A DNA stretch of 32,543 bases from Alkalicoccus daliensis (GTDB lineage Bacteria > Bacillota > Bacilli > Bacillales > Salisediminibacteriaceae), in NCBI RefSeq assembly GCF_900103955.1, contig NZ_FNIL01000017.1, forward strand, positions 1 to 32,543, given 5' to 3'. Positions 16,565-25,266 of the stretch are shown piece by piece. The notes below the pieces were generated by a model. That model was not told where the DNA came from. It made no database searches and was given only the letters and a program-made list of their open reading frames with translations. The stretch's first letter is position 1; every line of letters begins with the position of its first letter. The translations under genes were made by a program, and so were the position numbers.

Positions 16565-16699
16565 AAAATTTATTTAGAAAAAACGAATATTTAAAATCCC
16601 TTACTCAGTATAATCAGAAACCTTTATGAATATTTCTGCCGAAGTTATTGTTTAATTTGATACATACTTTCATCGCTGGACAAGACAACTCCCGGGATC

Positions 16700-18418
16700 T
16701 TAAGCATACACATGCTGTGCCTGCTGCAGCTTCGCGTAATGTCCGCCCCGCTTCAGCAGCTGTTCATGGGAGCCCTGCTCTTCTATGCCTTCCGGCGTGA
16801 CGACGACAATCCGGTCAGCATGCCGGATTGTTGCAAGGCGGTGTGCGATGATAAGCGTAGTTCTGCCTTCAGCGAGCTCAGACAGTGAGCGCTGGATGGA
16901 AGCTTCTGTTTCGGTATCAAGCGCAGAAGTTGCTTCGTCCAAAATCAGGATCGGCGGATTTTTCAGGAACATGCGGGCGATGGAAAGCCGCTGTTTCTGT
17001 CCGCCGGATAGTTTCACGCCTCTTTCTCCAACGATGGTGTCCAGCCCGTCAGCCAGCCCCCTAATAAAGGATTCAAGTTCTGCACGGCGGGCAGCCTCCC
17101 ACACCTCTTCATCACTTGCTCCAAGTTTTCCGTAGCGGATGTTATCCCGAAGCGTTCCGGAAAACATAAAGACATCCTGCTGTACAATCCCGATCTGTCT
17201 GCGTAAAGAGGTAAGCTGTATATCACGAATATCCAGTCCATCCACCGTAATTGCACCTTCCTGTATTTCATAAAAGCGCGGCAGAAGGCTGCAGAGGGTA
17301 GTTTTCCCGGCGCCTGAAGGACCGACAAAAGCAACTGTTTCTCCAGCAGCAATCGTAAGGTCAATACCTTCCAGTACCGTACGCCCTTTTTCATACCCGA
17401 AGCTGACATCGCGGTACTGGATATCACCTCTTGCCTGCGGCAGTTCTGCCGCATTGGGACGATCGAGAATATCCGGTTCCGTATCAAGCAGCGCAATGAA
17501 TCTTTTAAAACCAGAGTATCCCTTAGGATAACTTTCTATAATTGCATTGATCTTTTCAATAGGACGGAAGAAAACATTTGTTAATAAAACGAAGGCCATA
17601 AAATCTCCGATGGACAGCTGGCCCTGAATAATAAAATATGCACCGCAGAGAAGCACAAACAGCGTCATAATCCGCATCATCATATAGCTGAGGGAATTAT
17701 TAATACCCATAATACGGTAGGACCAGATTTTAGCTTCTTTGAATCGGATATTGTCTTCATGAAAAAGCTTACGCTCGTGCTTTTCATTTGCAAACGCCTG
17801 GACAAGGCGGATTCCGCCGACGGTATCTTCGACTCTTGCATTAAAATCAGCCATCCGGGTAAACATATTTTTCATCGCAGCCGTCATTTTCCGGTTGCAG
17901 TAAATAACGATAAAGATAAGCAGCGGAACCACCAGGAAAGTAAGCACGGCTAATTCCACATTAATATAAAGCATGACGGCAAAAGAACCGAACAGCGTCA
18001 TAATCGCGATGAAAACATCCTCAGGGCCATGGTGGGCAACTTCCCCGATTTCAAATAAATCATTTGTCAGGTTCGAAAGCAGGTGCCCGGTCTTATTATT
18101 ATCATGATAAGTAAAAGAAAGCTTCTGAATATGTTCAAATAATTCGGCGCGCATATCTGTTTCAATATTAATTCCAAGACGGTGCCCCCAGTAGGTTACG
18201 ATAAAATGAGCACCGGAATTGAAAATATAAACGATAAACAGCGCGACACATGCCCAGAAGATAATCATCAGATTCCCGCCGGGCAGGAGAGAGTCCACCA
18301 CATAGTTAACGATCAGCGGAAAGGCAAGCTCAAGCAGAGCAACAAAAACAGCGCAGATAAAAGTCATCGTAAATAATTTTTTATAAGGCTTATAGTAAGT
18401 CATAAACCGTTTTAACAT
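16700..18418 (-). CDS. ABC exporter, fused membrane and ATPase domains
   Basis: A 572-residue half-transporter of the MsbA/LmrA/BmrA type, expected to work as a dimer. It has an N-terminal six-helix domain (about residues 1-310) and a C-terminal ATPase with Walker A GPSGAGKTT (about residue 365), signature LSGGQKQRL, Walker B ILILDEATSALD and the switch histidine in IIAHRLATI. The start at 18418 is chosen for the upstream GAGGAGG; an ATG five codons earlier would overlap that site. Substrates of this family (drugs, lipids, peptides, siderophores) cannot be told apart from sequence. A Fur-like box in its promoter (18466-18484) hints at iron control. No partner half-transporter is adjacent. Confidence 0.93.
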   Translation of the reverse strand: MLKRFMTYYKPYKKLFTMTFICAVFVALLELAFPLIVNYVVDSLLPGGNLMIIFWACVALFIVYIFNSGAHFIVTYWGHRLGINIETDMRAELFEHIQKLSFTYHDNNKTGHLLSNLTNDLFEIGEVAHHGPEDVFIAIMTLFGSFAVMLYINVELAVLTFLVVPLLIFIVIYCNRKMTAAMKNMFTRMADFNARVEDTVGGIRLVQAFANEKHERKLFHEDNIRFKEAKIWSYRIMGINNSLSYMMMRIMTLFVLLCGAYFIIQGQLSIGDFMAFVLLTNVFFRPIEKINAIIESYPKGYSGFKRFIALLDTEPDILDRPNAAELPQARGDIQYRDVSFGYEKGRTVLEGIDLTIAAGETVAFVGPSGAGKTTLCSLLPRFYEIQEGAITVDGLDIRDIQLTSLRRQIGIVQQDVFMFSGTLRDNIRYGKLGASDEEVWEAARRAELESFIRGLADGLDTIVGERGVKLSGGQKQRLSIARMFLKNPPILILDEATSALDTETEASIQRSLSELAEGRTTLIIAHRLATIRHADRIVVVTPEGIEEQGSHEQLLKRGGHYAKLQQAQHVYA

Positions 18419-18457
18419 TATAATCCTCCTCAAAAAGCCATCTATCGCAAAACGGGC

Positions 18458-18486
18458 ATATAATTGAAAATGAGATTCATTATCAA
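18458..18486 (-). promoter_or_regulatory. promoter of ABC exporter gene
   Basis: On the minus strand TTGATA (18481-18486) and TTATAT (18458-18463) are separated by 17 bp. The spacer is almost filled by the Fur-like box. Confidence 0.5.
18466..18484 (-). promoter_or_regulatory. Fur-like box
   Basis: On the minus strand GATAATGAATCTCATTTTC matches 15 of 19 positions of the classical Fur box GATAATGATAATCATTATC. Its position between -35 and -10 would allow direct repression in iron-replete cells. Confidence 0.5.
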
Positions 18487-18602
18487 CAACGCTAATAATT
18501 ATATTGATTATTTAAAAGGGAAGCAAGCACTTGTTAAAAAGGCATTATGCATTTTTCTGAGGCAGCTGAAAAACGATATTTTTATTTATAAATATACAGC
18601 AG

Positions 18603-18735
18603 CATGCTTTCGCCTTTCGCGGCACGCTTTCCGGGCGGGCCGGCCTCAGCTAATTTCTTCCTTCATTCGGCGGAAGAAATGGATCTTCTGCTCGTCCTGA
18701 TTCGCCCCGGAGTCGACCGCTGCGGCTGCAGCGTC
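18603..18735 (-). repeat. class 1 structured repeat (minus)
   Basis: Read on the minus strand: a bulged helix TCCGGG(G)CG / CGCCCGGA, conserved GAAGATCC, a perfect 9-bp central hairpin ATTTCTTCC / GGAAGAAAT, then TTAGCTGAGG. It is arranged head to head with the copy at 18798-18933. The outer termini are weak. Confidence 0.75.
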
Positions 18736-18797
18736 AGAAAAAGTAATATTACTTTTAAAAAAAGTCCTGCCATATCGGTCTTTCTGTTAAAAAAACG

Positions 18798-18933
18798 GCT
18801 TTTCTCCGGAGCGTCCGGCGGTGACGTCTGTGGGATTTAAGCGAAGTCTGAAGATCAATTTTCTTGTCTGCGGACAGGGGAATTAGCTGAAGGCGGGTCG
18901 GCAAGCTTCCGCCGGCAAGCGCAGGAGAAAAGC
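18798..18933 (+). repeat. class 1 structured repeat (plus)
   Basis: The most regular copy. Termini GCTTTTCTCC (18798-18807) / GGAGAAAAGC (18924-18933) are perfect over 10 bp, the next helix is CCGGCGG / CCGCCGG, and the central hairpin AATTTTCTTGTC / GACAGGGGAATT pairs at all 12 positions only if G-U wobbles are allowed. The motifs TGAAGATC and TTAGCTGAAGG flank the hairpin. Confidence 0.8.
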
Positions 18934-19208
18934 TAATCACGAAAAGCGAATAAAAATAAGCTATTTACCACTTTTTCAGCAGCCCCTTTTTTCTTGCGGG
19001 TTTTTTAAGGAAAATGGCAGACATGAAACGAATTTTGTTTTACAATAGAATAATGAAAGCGCTTTAATTTAAAATCTCTGATTTTTGAAAAAGACTGTCT
19101 TGCTTTTTAAATCTCGCTTGGGAAAAGAGATGCTGTAGTTTCACGAAGTGAGGAGATACCATTATTTCTTCCTCTTAAATAAAAAGATATTCCGCAGGGG
19201 CAAGGTGT

Positions 19209-19303
19209 TATTTCAAGACGCCTGTGGAAAAAGAAAGTTTGAAGATCACCCCGGCGTACTCCCGGGGAAGCTGAAAGCTTTCTCCACGGCAAGCGAAGAA
19301 ATA
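19209..19303 (+). repeat. class 2 structured repeat
   Basis: Four nested helices: TATTTC (19209-19214) / GAAATA (19298-19303), GCCTGTGGA (19220-19228) / TCCACGGC (19283-19290, one bulge), AGAAAG / CTTTCT, and the central hairpin CCCCGG / CCGGGG. The central hairpin is bordered by GAAGATC and AAGCTGAA, the same inner motif as class 1. The rest of 18934-19443 has no supported gene. Confidence 0.7.
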
Positions 19304-19443
19304 GAAACCGCAGACACTGCATTACCGTATCCTAAAATGATTTTTTCAAATAAATGGATAATCAACAGGCGTGATTTTATACCTGGCAGAACTATTGCAG
19401 CAAATGCAGCCGAAAATCAGATAGTCACTTCCTGGGGAGGCTT

Positions 19444-19495
19444 TGAGCGAGCGTTCATTCACAACTCACGACAAAAGTGAACGAGCATTCACTCA
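19444..19495. promoter_or_regulatory. two FadR-like boxes upstream of the thiolase operon
   Basis: TGAGCGAGCGTTCATTCA (19444-19461) and TGAACGAGCATTCACTCA (19478-19495) each match 14 of 18 positions of the fadF box at 12908 and lie 34 bp apart. A possible promoter (TTGAAA 19611, TATATT 19633, 16-bp spacer) is much closer to the gene, so the true start relative to these boxes is uncertain. Confidence 0.6.
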
Positions 19496-19661
19496 GAAAG
19501 CAGAAAAGCTGTTCTATCCGGGAAGTCTTTATAAAAAATCCTTTCCTCGATGCAGACTTTTATTTTAGCAAGCGATAATTCCAAGGGAGAATTTGTGAAA
19601 GTTTAATTCTTTGAAAGCTTGAAACTCAAAAATATATTTTATTACAAGGAGGAACAATAAT

Positions 19662-20846
19662 ATGAATAAAACAGTAATCGTTGGCGGAGCAAGAACACCG
19701 GTAGGGAAATTAGGAGGTGCCCTTTCGGGATTTACAGCTGCGCAGCTGGGCGGGAAGGCAATTACAGCCGCGCTGGAACGAAGCAGGACTTCCCCGGAAA
19801 ATGTAGATCATGTCATTATGGGGTCCGTCCTGCAGGGCGGGCAGGGGCAGCTCCCTTCCCGGCAGGCAATGCATGAAGCAGGCATTCCGTGGGAGACAGA
19901 AACGGAAACAATCAATAAAGTCTGCGCTTCAGGAATGCGCAGCGTCACGCTTGCAGATATCTTAATCCGGGCAGGGGAATATCAAACTGTCGTCGCAGGC
20001 GGCATGGAATCCATGAGCCAGGCGCCGTTTTTCGTAAAAGGAGCAAGGTTCGGCTTTAAAATGGGAGAACAGAAATTTCATGACATGATGGTGCACGACG
20101 GACTGACCTGTACCTTTACCGGAGTGCACATGGGCAGCTATGGAAATAAAACAGCAGACGAATTCAAGCTCACCCGCGAAAAGCAGGATGAATGGTCCTA
20201 CCGGAGCCATCAGCGTGCAACCGCAGCAGCAGAAGCAGGGAAAACAGAGGAATTAATTCCTGTAGAAGTTCCGCAGCGTAAGGGGGACCCGCTGCTCGTG
20301 GAGCATGATGAATCTCCACGAAAGGATACCACCGTCGAGCGGCTCGCGAAGCTGAAGCCCGTTTTTGGAAAAGACGGCTCGATCACAGCAGGAAATGCCC
20401 CCGGAGTAAATGACGGTGCGGCGGCAATGGTGCTCATGTCGGAGGAAAGCGCAAAGGAAAAAGGCCTCGAGCCGCTTGCTGTTATCGCAGGACATACGCA
20501 GATTGCGGTAGAGCCGGAGAGATTTCCCCAGACGCCGGGTCTTGTCATTAATAAGCTGTTGGAGAAAACAGGACGTAACCTGGAAGATATCGATTTATTT
20601 GAAATAAACGAAGCTTTTGCTGCAGTGTCTCTTGCCAGCGGGGAAATTGCAGGCATTGATCCGGAGAAAGTAAATGTAAACGGTGGGGCTGTGGCAATCG
20701 GCCATCCGATCGGCGCGAGCGGCGCAAGAATTATTTTAACGCTTGCATACGAATTAAAAAGACGCGGCGGCGGACTTGGAATTGCAGCAATATGCAGCGG
20801 CGGCGGTCAGGGCGATGCAGTGCTGATTGAAGTATCCCCGTCCTAA
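19662..20846 (+). CDS. acetyl-CoA C-acetyltransferase (thiolase)
   Basis: A 394-residue thiolase, usual family length. The catalytic triad is visible: nucleophile Cys88 (CASGMRS), His348 (GHPIGASGAR) and Cys378 (ICSGGGQGDA), the same numbering as clostridial ThlA. It cleaves acetoacetyl-CoA to two acetyl-CoA, or condenses them. It is the first gene of the operon thiolase-hbd-acyl-CoA dehydrogenase, with AAGGAGG close to the ATG and only 15 bp to the next gene. Order and content resemble the Bacillus mmgABC set, but here FadR-like boxes precede it. A broader 3-ketoacyl-CoA thiolase role is possible. Confidence 0.95.
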   Translation: MNKTVIVGGARTPVGKLGGALSGFTAAQLGGKAITAALERSRTSPENVDHVIMGSVLQGGQGQLPSRQAMHEAGIPWETETETINKVCASGMRSVTLADILIRAGEYQTVVAGGMESMSQAPFFVKGARFGFKMGEQKFHDMMVHDGLTCTFTGVHMGSYGNKTADEFKLTREKQDEWSYRSHQRATAAAEAGKTEELIPVEVPQRKGDPLLVEHDESPRKDTTVERLAKLKPVFGKDGSITAGNAPGVNDGAAAMVLMSEESAKEKGLEPLAVIAGHTQIAVEPERFPQTPGLVINKLLEKTGRNLEDIDLFEINEAFAAVSLASGEIAGIDPEKVNVNGGAVAIGHPIGASGARIILTLAYELKRRGGGLGIAAICSGGGQGDAVLIEVSPS

Positions 20847-20861
20847 AGGAGGAAAAACAAT

Positions 20862-21713
20862 ATGAAAATAGCGCAGGTAATGGTTATTGGTGCAGGACAG
20901 ATGGGTTCCGGCATAGCGCAGGTCTGTGCAGAGAATGGGTATGAAGTGTTTCTGCATGACCTGAAAGAGGAGCAGACGAAAAAAGGAATCGCAGGAATTG
21001 AAAAAAGATTGCAGCGAAACATAGAGAAAGAGCGCATTACCGAACAGGACAAAGAACAGACGATGAAAAGAATCCAGGCTTCGACGAAGTTAGAAAATGC
21101 GGGAAAGGCAGATATCATTATCGAGGCTGCTGTAGAAAACATGGAAGTGAAAAAAACCATCTTCCGGCAGCTGGATGAGCGTGCTGCAGAACATGCAATA
21201 CTCGCAACAAACACATCCTCCCTGCCGATTACGGAAATAGCTGCGGTGACCAGCCGGCCGGAACAGGTAATTGGAATGCATTTCATGAATCCCGTTCCGG
21301 TAATGAAGCTTGTCGAAGTGATCCGCGGGCTGCAGACTTCTGACGAGACGTATGAGGCAGTGGCGGACATCGCTTCTTCCCTAAAGAAAACATCGGTAGA
21401 AGTAAATGACTTTCCGGGATTCGTTTCCAACCGCATTCTGATGCCGATGATTAATGAAGCAATATATACCGTGTACGAAGGGGTAGCTTCTCCAGAGGAT
21501 GTAGATCAGGTAATGAAGCTCGGCATGAACCATCCTATGGGACCGCTGACGCTTGCTGATTTTATCGGCCTTGATACTTGTTTATACATTATGGAAACGC
21601 TGCACGAAGGATTTGGAGATGACAAATACCGTCCCTGTCCCCTGCTCCGGAAGTATGTGAAAGCAGGCTGGCTCGGAAAGAAAACAGGCCGGGGATTTTA
21701 TCAGTACAACTAA
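20862..21713 (+). CDS. hbd: 3-hydroxybutyryl-CoA dehydrogenase
   Basis: A 283-residue NAD-dependent dehydrogenase interconverting 3-hydroxybutyryl-CoA and acetoacetyl-CoA. It has an N-terminal Rossmann fold ([19 protein letters not shown], residues 9-27), the [10 protein letters not shown] segment, and the catalytic [15 protein letters not shown] motif. The C-terminal dimerisation domain follows ([33 protein letters not shown]). Length equals stand-alone Hbd/MmgB enzymes; no crotonase domain is fused. It lies 15 bp after the thiolase and 17 bp before an acyl-CoA dehydrogenase gene. Confidence 0.95.
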   Translation: MKIAQVMVIGAGQMGSGIAQVCAENGYEVFLHDLKEEQTKKGIAGIEKRLQRNIEKERITEQDKEQTMKRIQASTKLENAGKADIIIEAAVENMEVKKTIFRQLDERAAEHAILATNTSSLPITEIAAVTSRPEQVIGMHFMNPVPVMKLVEVIRGLQTSDETYEAVADIASSLKKTSVEVNDFPGFVSNRILMPMINEAIYTVYEGVASPEDVDQVMKLGMNHPMGPLTLADFIGLDTCLYIMETLHEGFGDDKYRPCPLLRKYVKAGWLGKKTGRGFYQYN

Positions 21714-21730
21714 GAGAGGGTGGCATCAGG

Positions 21731-22873
21731 ATGAATCTTCACTTTACGGAAGAACAAGAAATGACAAGAAAAATGGTGCGTAAGTTCGCCGAAGAAAAAG
21801 TTGCTCCAGCTATCCCTATGATGGAGGAGCACGATGCATTTCCTGAAGAGCTCGTCCGGCAAATGGGGGAGCTCGGCCTGATGGGGATGCCGATTCCGGA
21901 AAAATACGGCGGGATGGCAATGGATTATACCTCCTATGTGATTGCGATACACGAACTCTCCAGAGTAAGCGCAGCGGTCGGTGTTATTTTATCCGTGCAC
22001 ACTTCTGTGGGAACCAATCCTATTTTATATTTCGGCACGGAAGAACAGAAGCAGCGCTTTATCCCGAAGCTTGCCTCCGGAGAATATCTGGGAGCTTTTG
22101 CGCTCTCTGAAGCAGGTGCCGGAAGTGACGTTTCCTCCATGCGCACAACCGCGGTGAAAGATGGAGATCATTATGTGCTGAATGGCTCCAAAATGTGGAT
22201 TACCAGCGGGGGCTATGCAGATACATATATTGTTTTTGCCAGAACAGGCAAAGAAGCCGGGAACCGGAATATCAGTGCTTTTATTGTGGAAAAAGACACA
22301 CCCGGTTTCACGGTGCAGCCGAAAGAAAAAAAGATGGGACTGAAAGGTTCCAGTACTACTCCTATTACCTTCGAGGACTGCAGGGTTCCCATAGAGAATA
22401 TGCTGGGAGAAGAAGGAGACGGCTTTAAAATTGCGATGGCGAATCTGGATGCCGGACGTATCGGCATCGCTGCCCAGGCGCTTGGAATTGCAGAAGGAGC
22501 GCTGGACGCAGCAACTGCCTACGCCAAAGAAAGAAAACAGTTCGGTAAACCAATTGGGCAGATGCAGGGCATCGGCTTTAAGCTGGCAGACATGGCCACC
22601 CGGGTAGAAGGAGCAAAACTGCTTACGTACCATGCAGCCGACCTTCGTACGCAGGGAGAGGCAGCAGGAAAAGAAGCGTCCATGGCGAAAATGTTTGCCT
22701 CAGACACCGCAATGGCCGCTGCAATTGAATGCGTCCAGATCCACGGCGGATACGGTTATACAGAAGATTACGCAGCAGAACGCTTCTTCAGGGACGCCAA
22801 AGTAACCCAGATATACGAAGGAACCAACGAAATACAAAGAATCGTCATCAGCAAACATCTGCTGCGAGACTGA
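21731..22873 (+). CDS. acyl-CoA dehydrogenase, short-chain type (MmgC/Bcd-like)
   Basis: A 380-residue FAD enzyme of the short-chain acyl-CoA dehydrogenase family. It has the signature ALSEAGAGSD, FAD/substrate segments ([36 protein letters not shown]) and catalytic base Glu363 in IYEGTNEIQR. It should oxidise butyryl-CoA or a branched short acyl-CoA to the enoyl-CoA, passing electrons to ETF. It closes the first tight gene group; a 308-bp gap holding a class 1 repeat follows. It is closely related to the next acyl-CoA dehydrogenase, so a duplication is likely. Confidence 0.95.
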   Translation: MNLHFTEEQEMTRKMVRKFAEEKVAPAIPMMEEHDAFPEELVRQMGELGLMGMPIPEKYGGMAMDYTSYVIAIHELSRVSAAVGVILSVHTSVGTNPILYFGTEEQKQRFIPKLASGEYLGAFALSEAGAGSDVSSMRTTAVKDGDHYVLNGSKMWITSGGYADTYIVFARTGKEAGNRNISAFIVEKDTPGFTVQPKEKKMGLKGSSTTPITFEDCRVPIENMLGEEGDGFKIAMANLDAGRIGIAAQALGIAEGALDAATAYAKERKQFGKPIGQMQGIGFKLADMATRVEGAKLLTYHAADLRTQGEAAGKEASMAKMFASDTAMAAAIECVQIHGGYGYTEDYAAERFFRDAKVTQIYEGTNEIQRIVISKHLLRD

Positions 22874-22985
22874 GTTTTATAAGTTGCTGTAAATAAACTG
22901 CTCGAGTTTTTACAGCTCGTTCGAAACATGTATTGAATTAATTTTAACCAAAAATAAATACAACCTCTTGGATGAGCAGGGAAGC

Positions 22986-23125
22986 ATTTACAGCTGCGGA
23001 ACGAAGGCGAGGACACCAGGAGGATTAGCGAAGTCTGAGAATCCATTTTGACGAAGCGGAGCGGAGACGAAATTAGTCGAAGACAAGCCCTCCGGTAAGC
23101 CTTCGCTGAAAGTGAAGCAGTAAAT
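22986..23125 (+). repeat. class 1 structured repeat
   Basis: Complete copy between two acyl-CoA dehydrogenase genes. Termini ATTTAC / GTAAAT, helix GAAGGC / GCCTTC, and bulged helix ACC(A)GGAGG (23015-23023) / CCTCCGGT (23089-23096). The central region contains GACGAAGCGGAGCGGAGACG with weaker pairing. It ends 56 bp before the next start codon and would be transcribed in any read-through mRNA. Confidence 0.78.
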
Positions 23126-23181
23126 AGAACTGGCCACCTTAAATATTTCATCATAAAAACCATCAAAGGAGAGAAAATAAC

Positions 23182-24324
23182 ATGCAGTTTAAATTATCAG
23201 ATGAGCAGGACATGATCCGCAAAATGGTACGTGATTTTTCAGTGAAAGAAGTCGAGCCGACCGCCGCAGAACGAGATGAAGAAGAAAGATTCGACCGCGG
23301 GCTGTTTGATCAGATGGGAGAGCTCGGCCTTACAGGAATCCCCTGGCCGGAAGAGTACGGAGGAATCGGTGCTGACTACTTAAGCTACGTTATTGCAGTA
23401 GAAGAACTATCCCGCGTGTGTGCTTCCACCGGAGTAACCCTTTCTGCACACACTTCCCTTGCTGGCTGGCCGGTGTACACTTTCGGCACGGAAGAACAGA
23501 AGCAGAAATTCCTGCGTCCAATGGCCGAAGGAAAACTGCTGGGAGCCTACTGCTTATCTGAGCCGGGATCCGGCAGTGACGCTGCTGCCATGAAAACAAC
23601 GGCGAAAAAAGACGGAGATGACTATATCCTGAACGGATCCAAAGTATGGATTACCAACGGGGGAGCGGCGGATCTGTATATTATGTTTGCCCTGACTGAT
23701 CCAGAGAAAAAACATAAAGGCTGCACCGCTTTTATTTTAGAAAAAGGAATGGAAGGCTTTTCGATGGGCAAGAAAGAAAAGAAGCTCGGAATCCGTTCCT
23801 CTCCTACGCTGGAAGTCATTATGGACAACGTACGCGTACCGGCCGCCAACCGTCTCGGAGAAGAAGGTGAAGGCTTTAAAATCGCGATGATGACGCTTGA
23901 TGGCGGAAGAAACGGAATCGCGGCGCAGGCAGTAGGGATTGCGCAGGGAGCGCTTGATCATGCAGTTGCCTATGCCAAAGAAAGAAAGCAGTTCGGCAAG
24001 CCGATCGGACAGATGCAGGGAATCGGCTTTAAGCTGGCAGATATGGCGACCAAAATTGAAGCTTCCCGGCTGCTTACCTACCAGGCAGCCTGGAGAGAGT
24101 CAGAAGGTGTCCCTTACGGAAAGGCATCCGCTATGTCAAAGCTTTTTGCTGGAGACACAGCTATGGAAGTGACGGTAGAAGCCGTACAGGTGCACGGAGG
24201 CTATGGCTATACGAAGGACTATCCGGTGGAAAGATATATGCGAGATGCAAAAATTACGCAGATTTATGAAGGGACGAATGAAGTGCAGCGGCTCGTAATT
24301 TCAAAAATGCTGCTGGCAGACTAG
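23182..24324 (+). CDS. acdA: acyl-CoA dehydrogenase (AcdA-like)
   Basis: A 380-residue paralogue of the preceding enzyme with the same length. Signatures are [33 protein letters not shown] and [21 protein letters not shown], with catalytic Glu363 in [10 protein letters not shown]. The Thr/Ala and Leu differences around the substrate pocket suggest a different acyl chain preference, for example isobutyryl-CoA versus butyryl-CoA, but the sequence does not decide this. In B. subtilis acdA sits next to rpoE and fadF. It starts a second tight group with meaB and the TetR gene (11 and 4 bp gaps). AAAGGAGAG precedes the start. Confidence 0.93.
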   Translation: MQFKLSDEQDMIRKMVRDFSVKEVEPTAAERDEEERFDRGLFDQMGELGLTGIPWPEEYGGIGADYLSYVIAVEELSRVCASTGVTLSAHTSLAGWPVYTFGTEEQKQKFLRPMAEGKLLGAYCLSEPGSGSDAAAMKTTAKKDGDDYILNGSKVWITNGGAADLYIMFALTDPEKKHKGCTAFILEKGMEGFSMGKKEKKLGIRSSPTLEVIMDNVRVPAANRLGEEGEGFKIAMMTLDGGRNGIAAQAVGIAQGALDHAVAYAKERKQFGKPIGQMQGIGFKLADMATKIEASRLLTYQAAWRESEGVPYGKASAMSKLFAGDTAMEVTVEAVQVHGGYGYTKDYPVERYMRDAKITQIYEGTNEVQRLVISKMLLAD

Positions 24325-24335
24325 GGGGGATAAGG

Positions 24336-25262
24336 ATGGATCAGCAGCTGATAGATGCCTTGCTTCAAGGACAGGAACGCGCCGTCGGAAAAGCGATATC
24401 GATCGTGGAAAATCGTGCGCTTGCGCAGAGGGATCTGATGAAGCAGATACATCCTTATACAGGAAAAGCACAGGTGATCGGCATTACAGGATCGCCGGGT
24501 GCCGGGAAAAGTTCCCTCGTAAATCATCTGCTGAAACACTGGCGCAGAAAAAAAGAAAAAGTTGCAGTCCTTGCGGTCGACCCGACGAGCCCGTTTTCAG
24601 GGGGCGCCCTGCTCGGGGACCGTATCCGTATGCACGATCACGATGCGGATAAAGGAGTATTTATCCGGAGCATGGGAACCCGGGGCAGTTTGGGAGGTCT
24701 TTCCGAAGCCTGTCAGGACAGCGTGCGCCTGCTTGATGCAGCGGGCTACGACAGGATTATTATTGAAACAGTAGGAGTCGGCCAATCAGAGCTTGATATT
24801 ATGAAAACCGCGGACACAGTAGCACTCGTGCTCTATCCCTCCGGCGGAGATATTATTCAGGCATTTAAAGCAGGAATTATGGAAATTGCGGACATCTTTA
24901 TTATAAATAAAGCAGATCTTCCGGGCGTGACGCAGCTGCGTGCAGAACTGGAAGATTTACTTCATATTTCTGCAGCGCCGGAGCACCGGAAAGTAGTGGA
25001 GACGGTCTCCACCACAGGAGAAGGAACGGAAGATGCTGTTGAAGCACTTCATACACATCATCAATACCTTGAATCTTCCGGCGAAAAACAGCAGCGGCGC
25101 AGAAGGCAGCTTGATTCCGAAGTGAAGCGGCGCCTCACAGAAAAGTTTCATGCGGCTGTTGCTCCTTTATTGGAAGAAACGCTCCAGCAAATGGAGAATG
25201 ACGACCCGTATGAGCTTGCAGAAATAATTTACGAAACGTACCGGAAGAACGAAAGGGAGTGA
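24336..25262 (+). CDS. meaB: MeaB-family GTPase, acyl-CoA mutase chaperone
   Basis: A 308-residue SIMIBI-class GTPase of the MeaB/ArgK family. It has Walker A GSPGAGKSS (Gly52-Ser60), [19 protein letters not shown] (switch/base region), ETVGVGQSE (Walker B/switch II) and NKAD (base recognition). Family members load, gate and repair the B12 cofactor of methylmalonyl-CoA type mutases. It lies between acdA and a TetR gene, just upstream of icmF, which already has its own fused GTPase domain. Its client is therefore not obvious: it may serve IcmF or a separate mutase elsewhere in the genome. Confidence 0.93.
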   Translation: MDQQLIDALLQGQERAVGKAISIVENRALAQRDLMKQIHPYTGKAQVIGITGSPGAGKSSLVNHLLKHWRRKKEKVAVLAVDPTSPFSGGALLGDRIRMHDHDADKGVFIRSMGTRGSLGGLSEACQDSVRLLDAAGYDRIIIETVGVGQSELDIMKTADTVALVLYPSGGDIIQAFKAGIMEIADIFIINKADLPGVTQLRAELEDLLHISAAPEHRKVVETVSTTGEGTEDAVEALHTHHQYLESSGEKQQRRRRQLDSEVKRRLTEKFHAAVAPLLEETLQQMENDDPYELAEIIYETYRKNERE

Positions 25263-25266
25263 TGAC

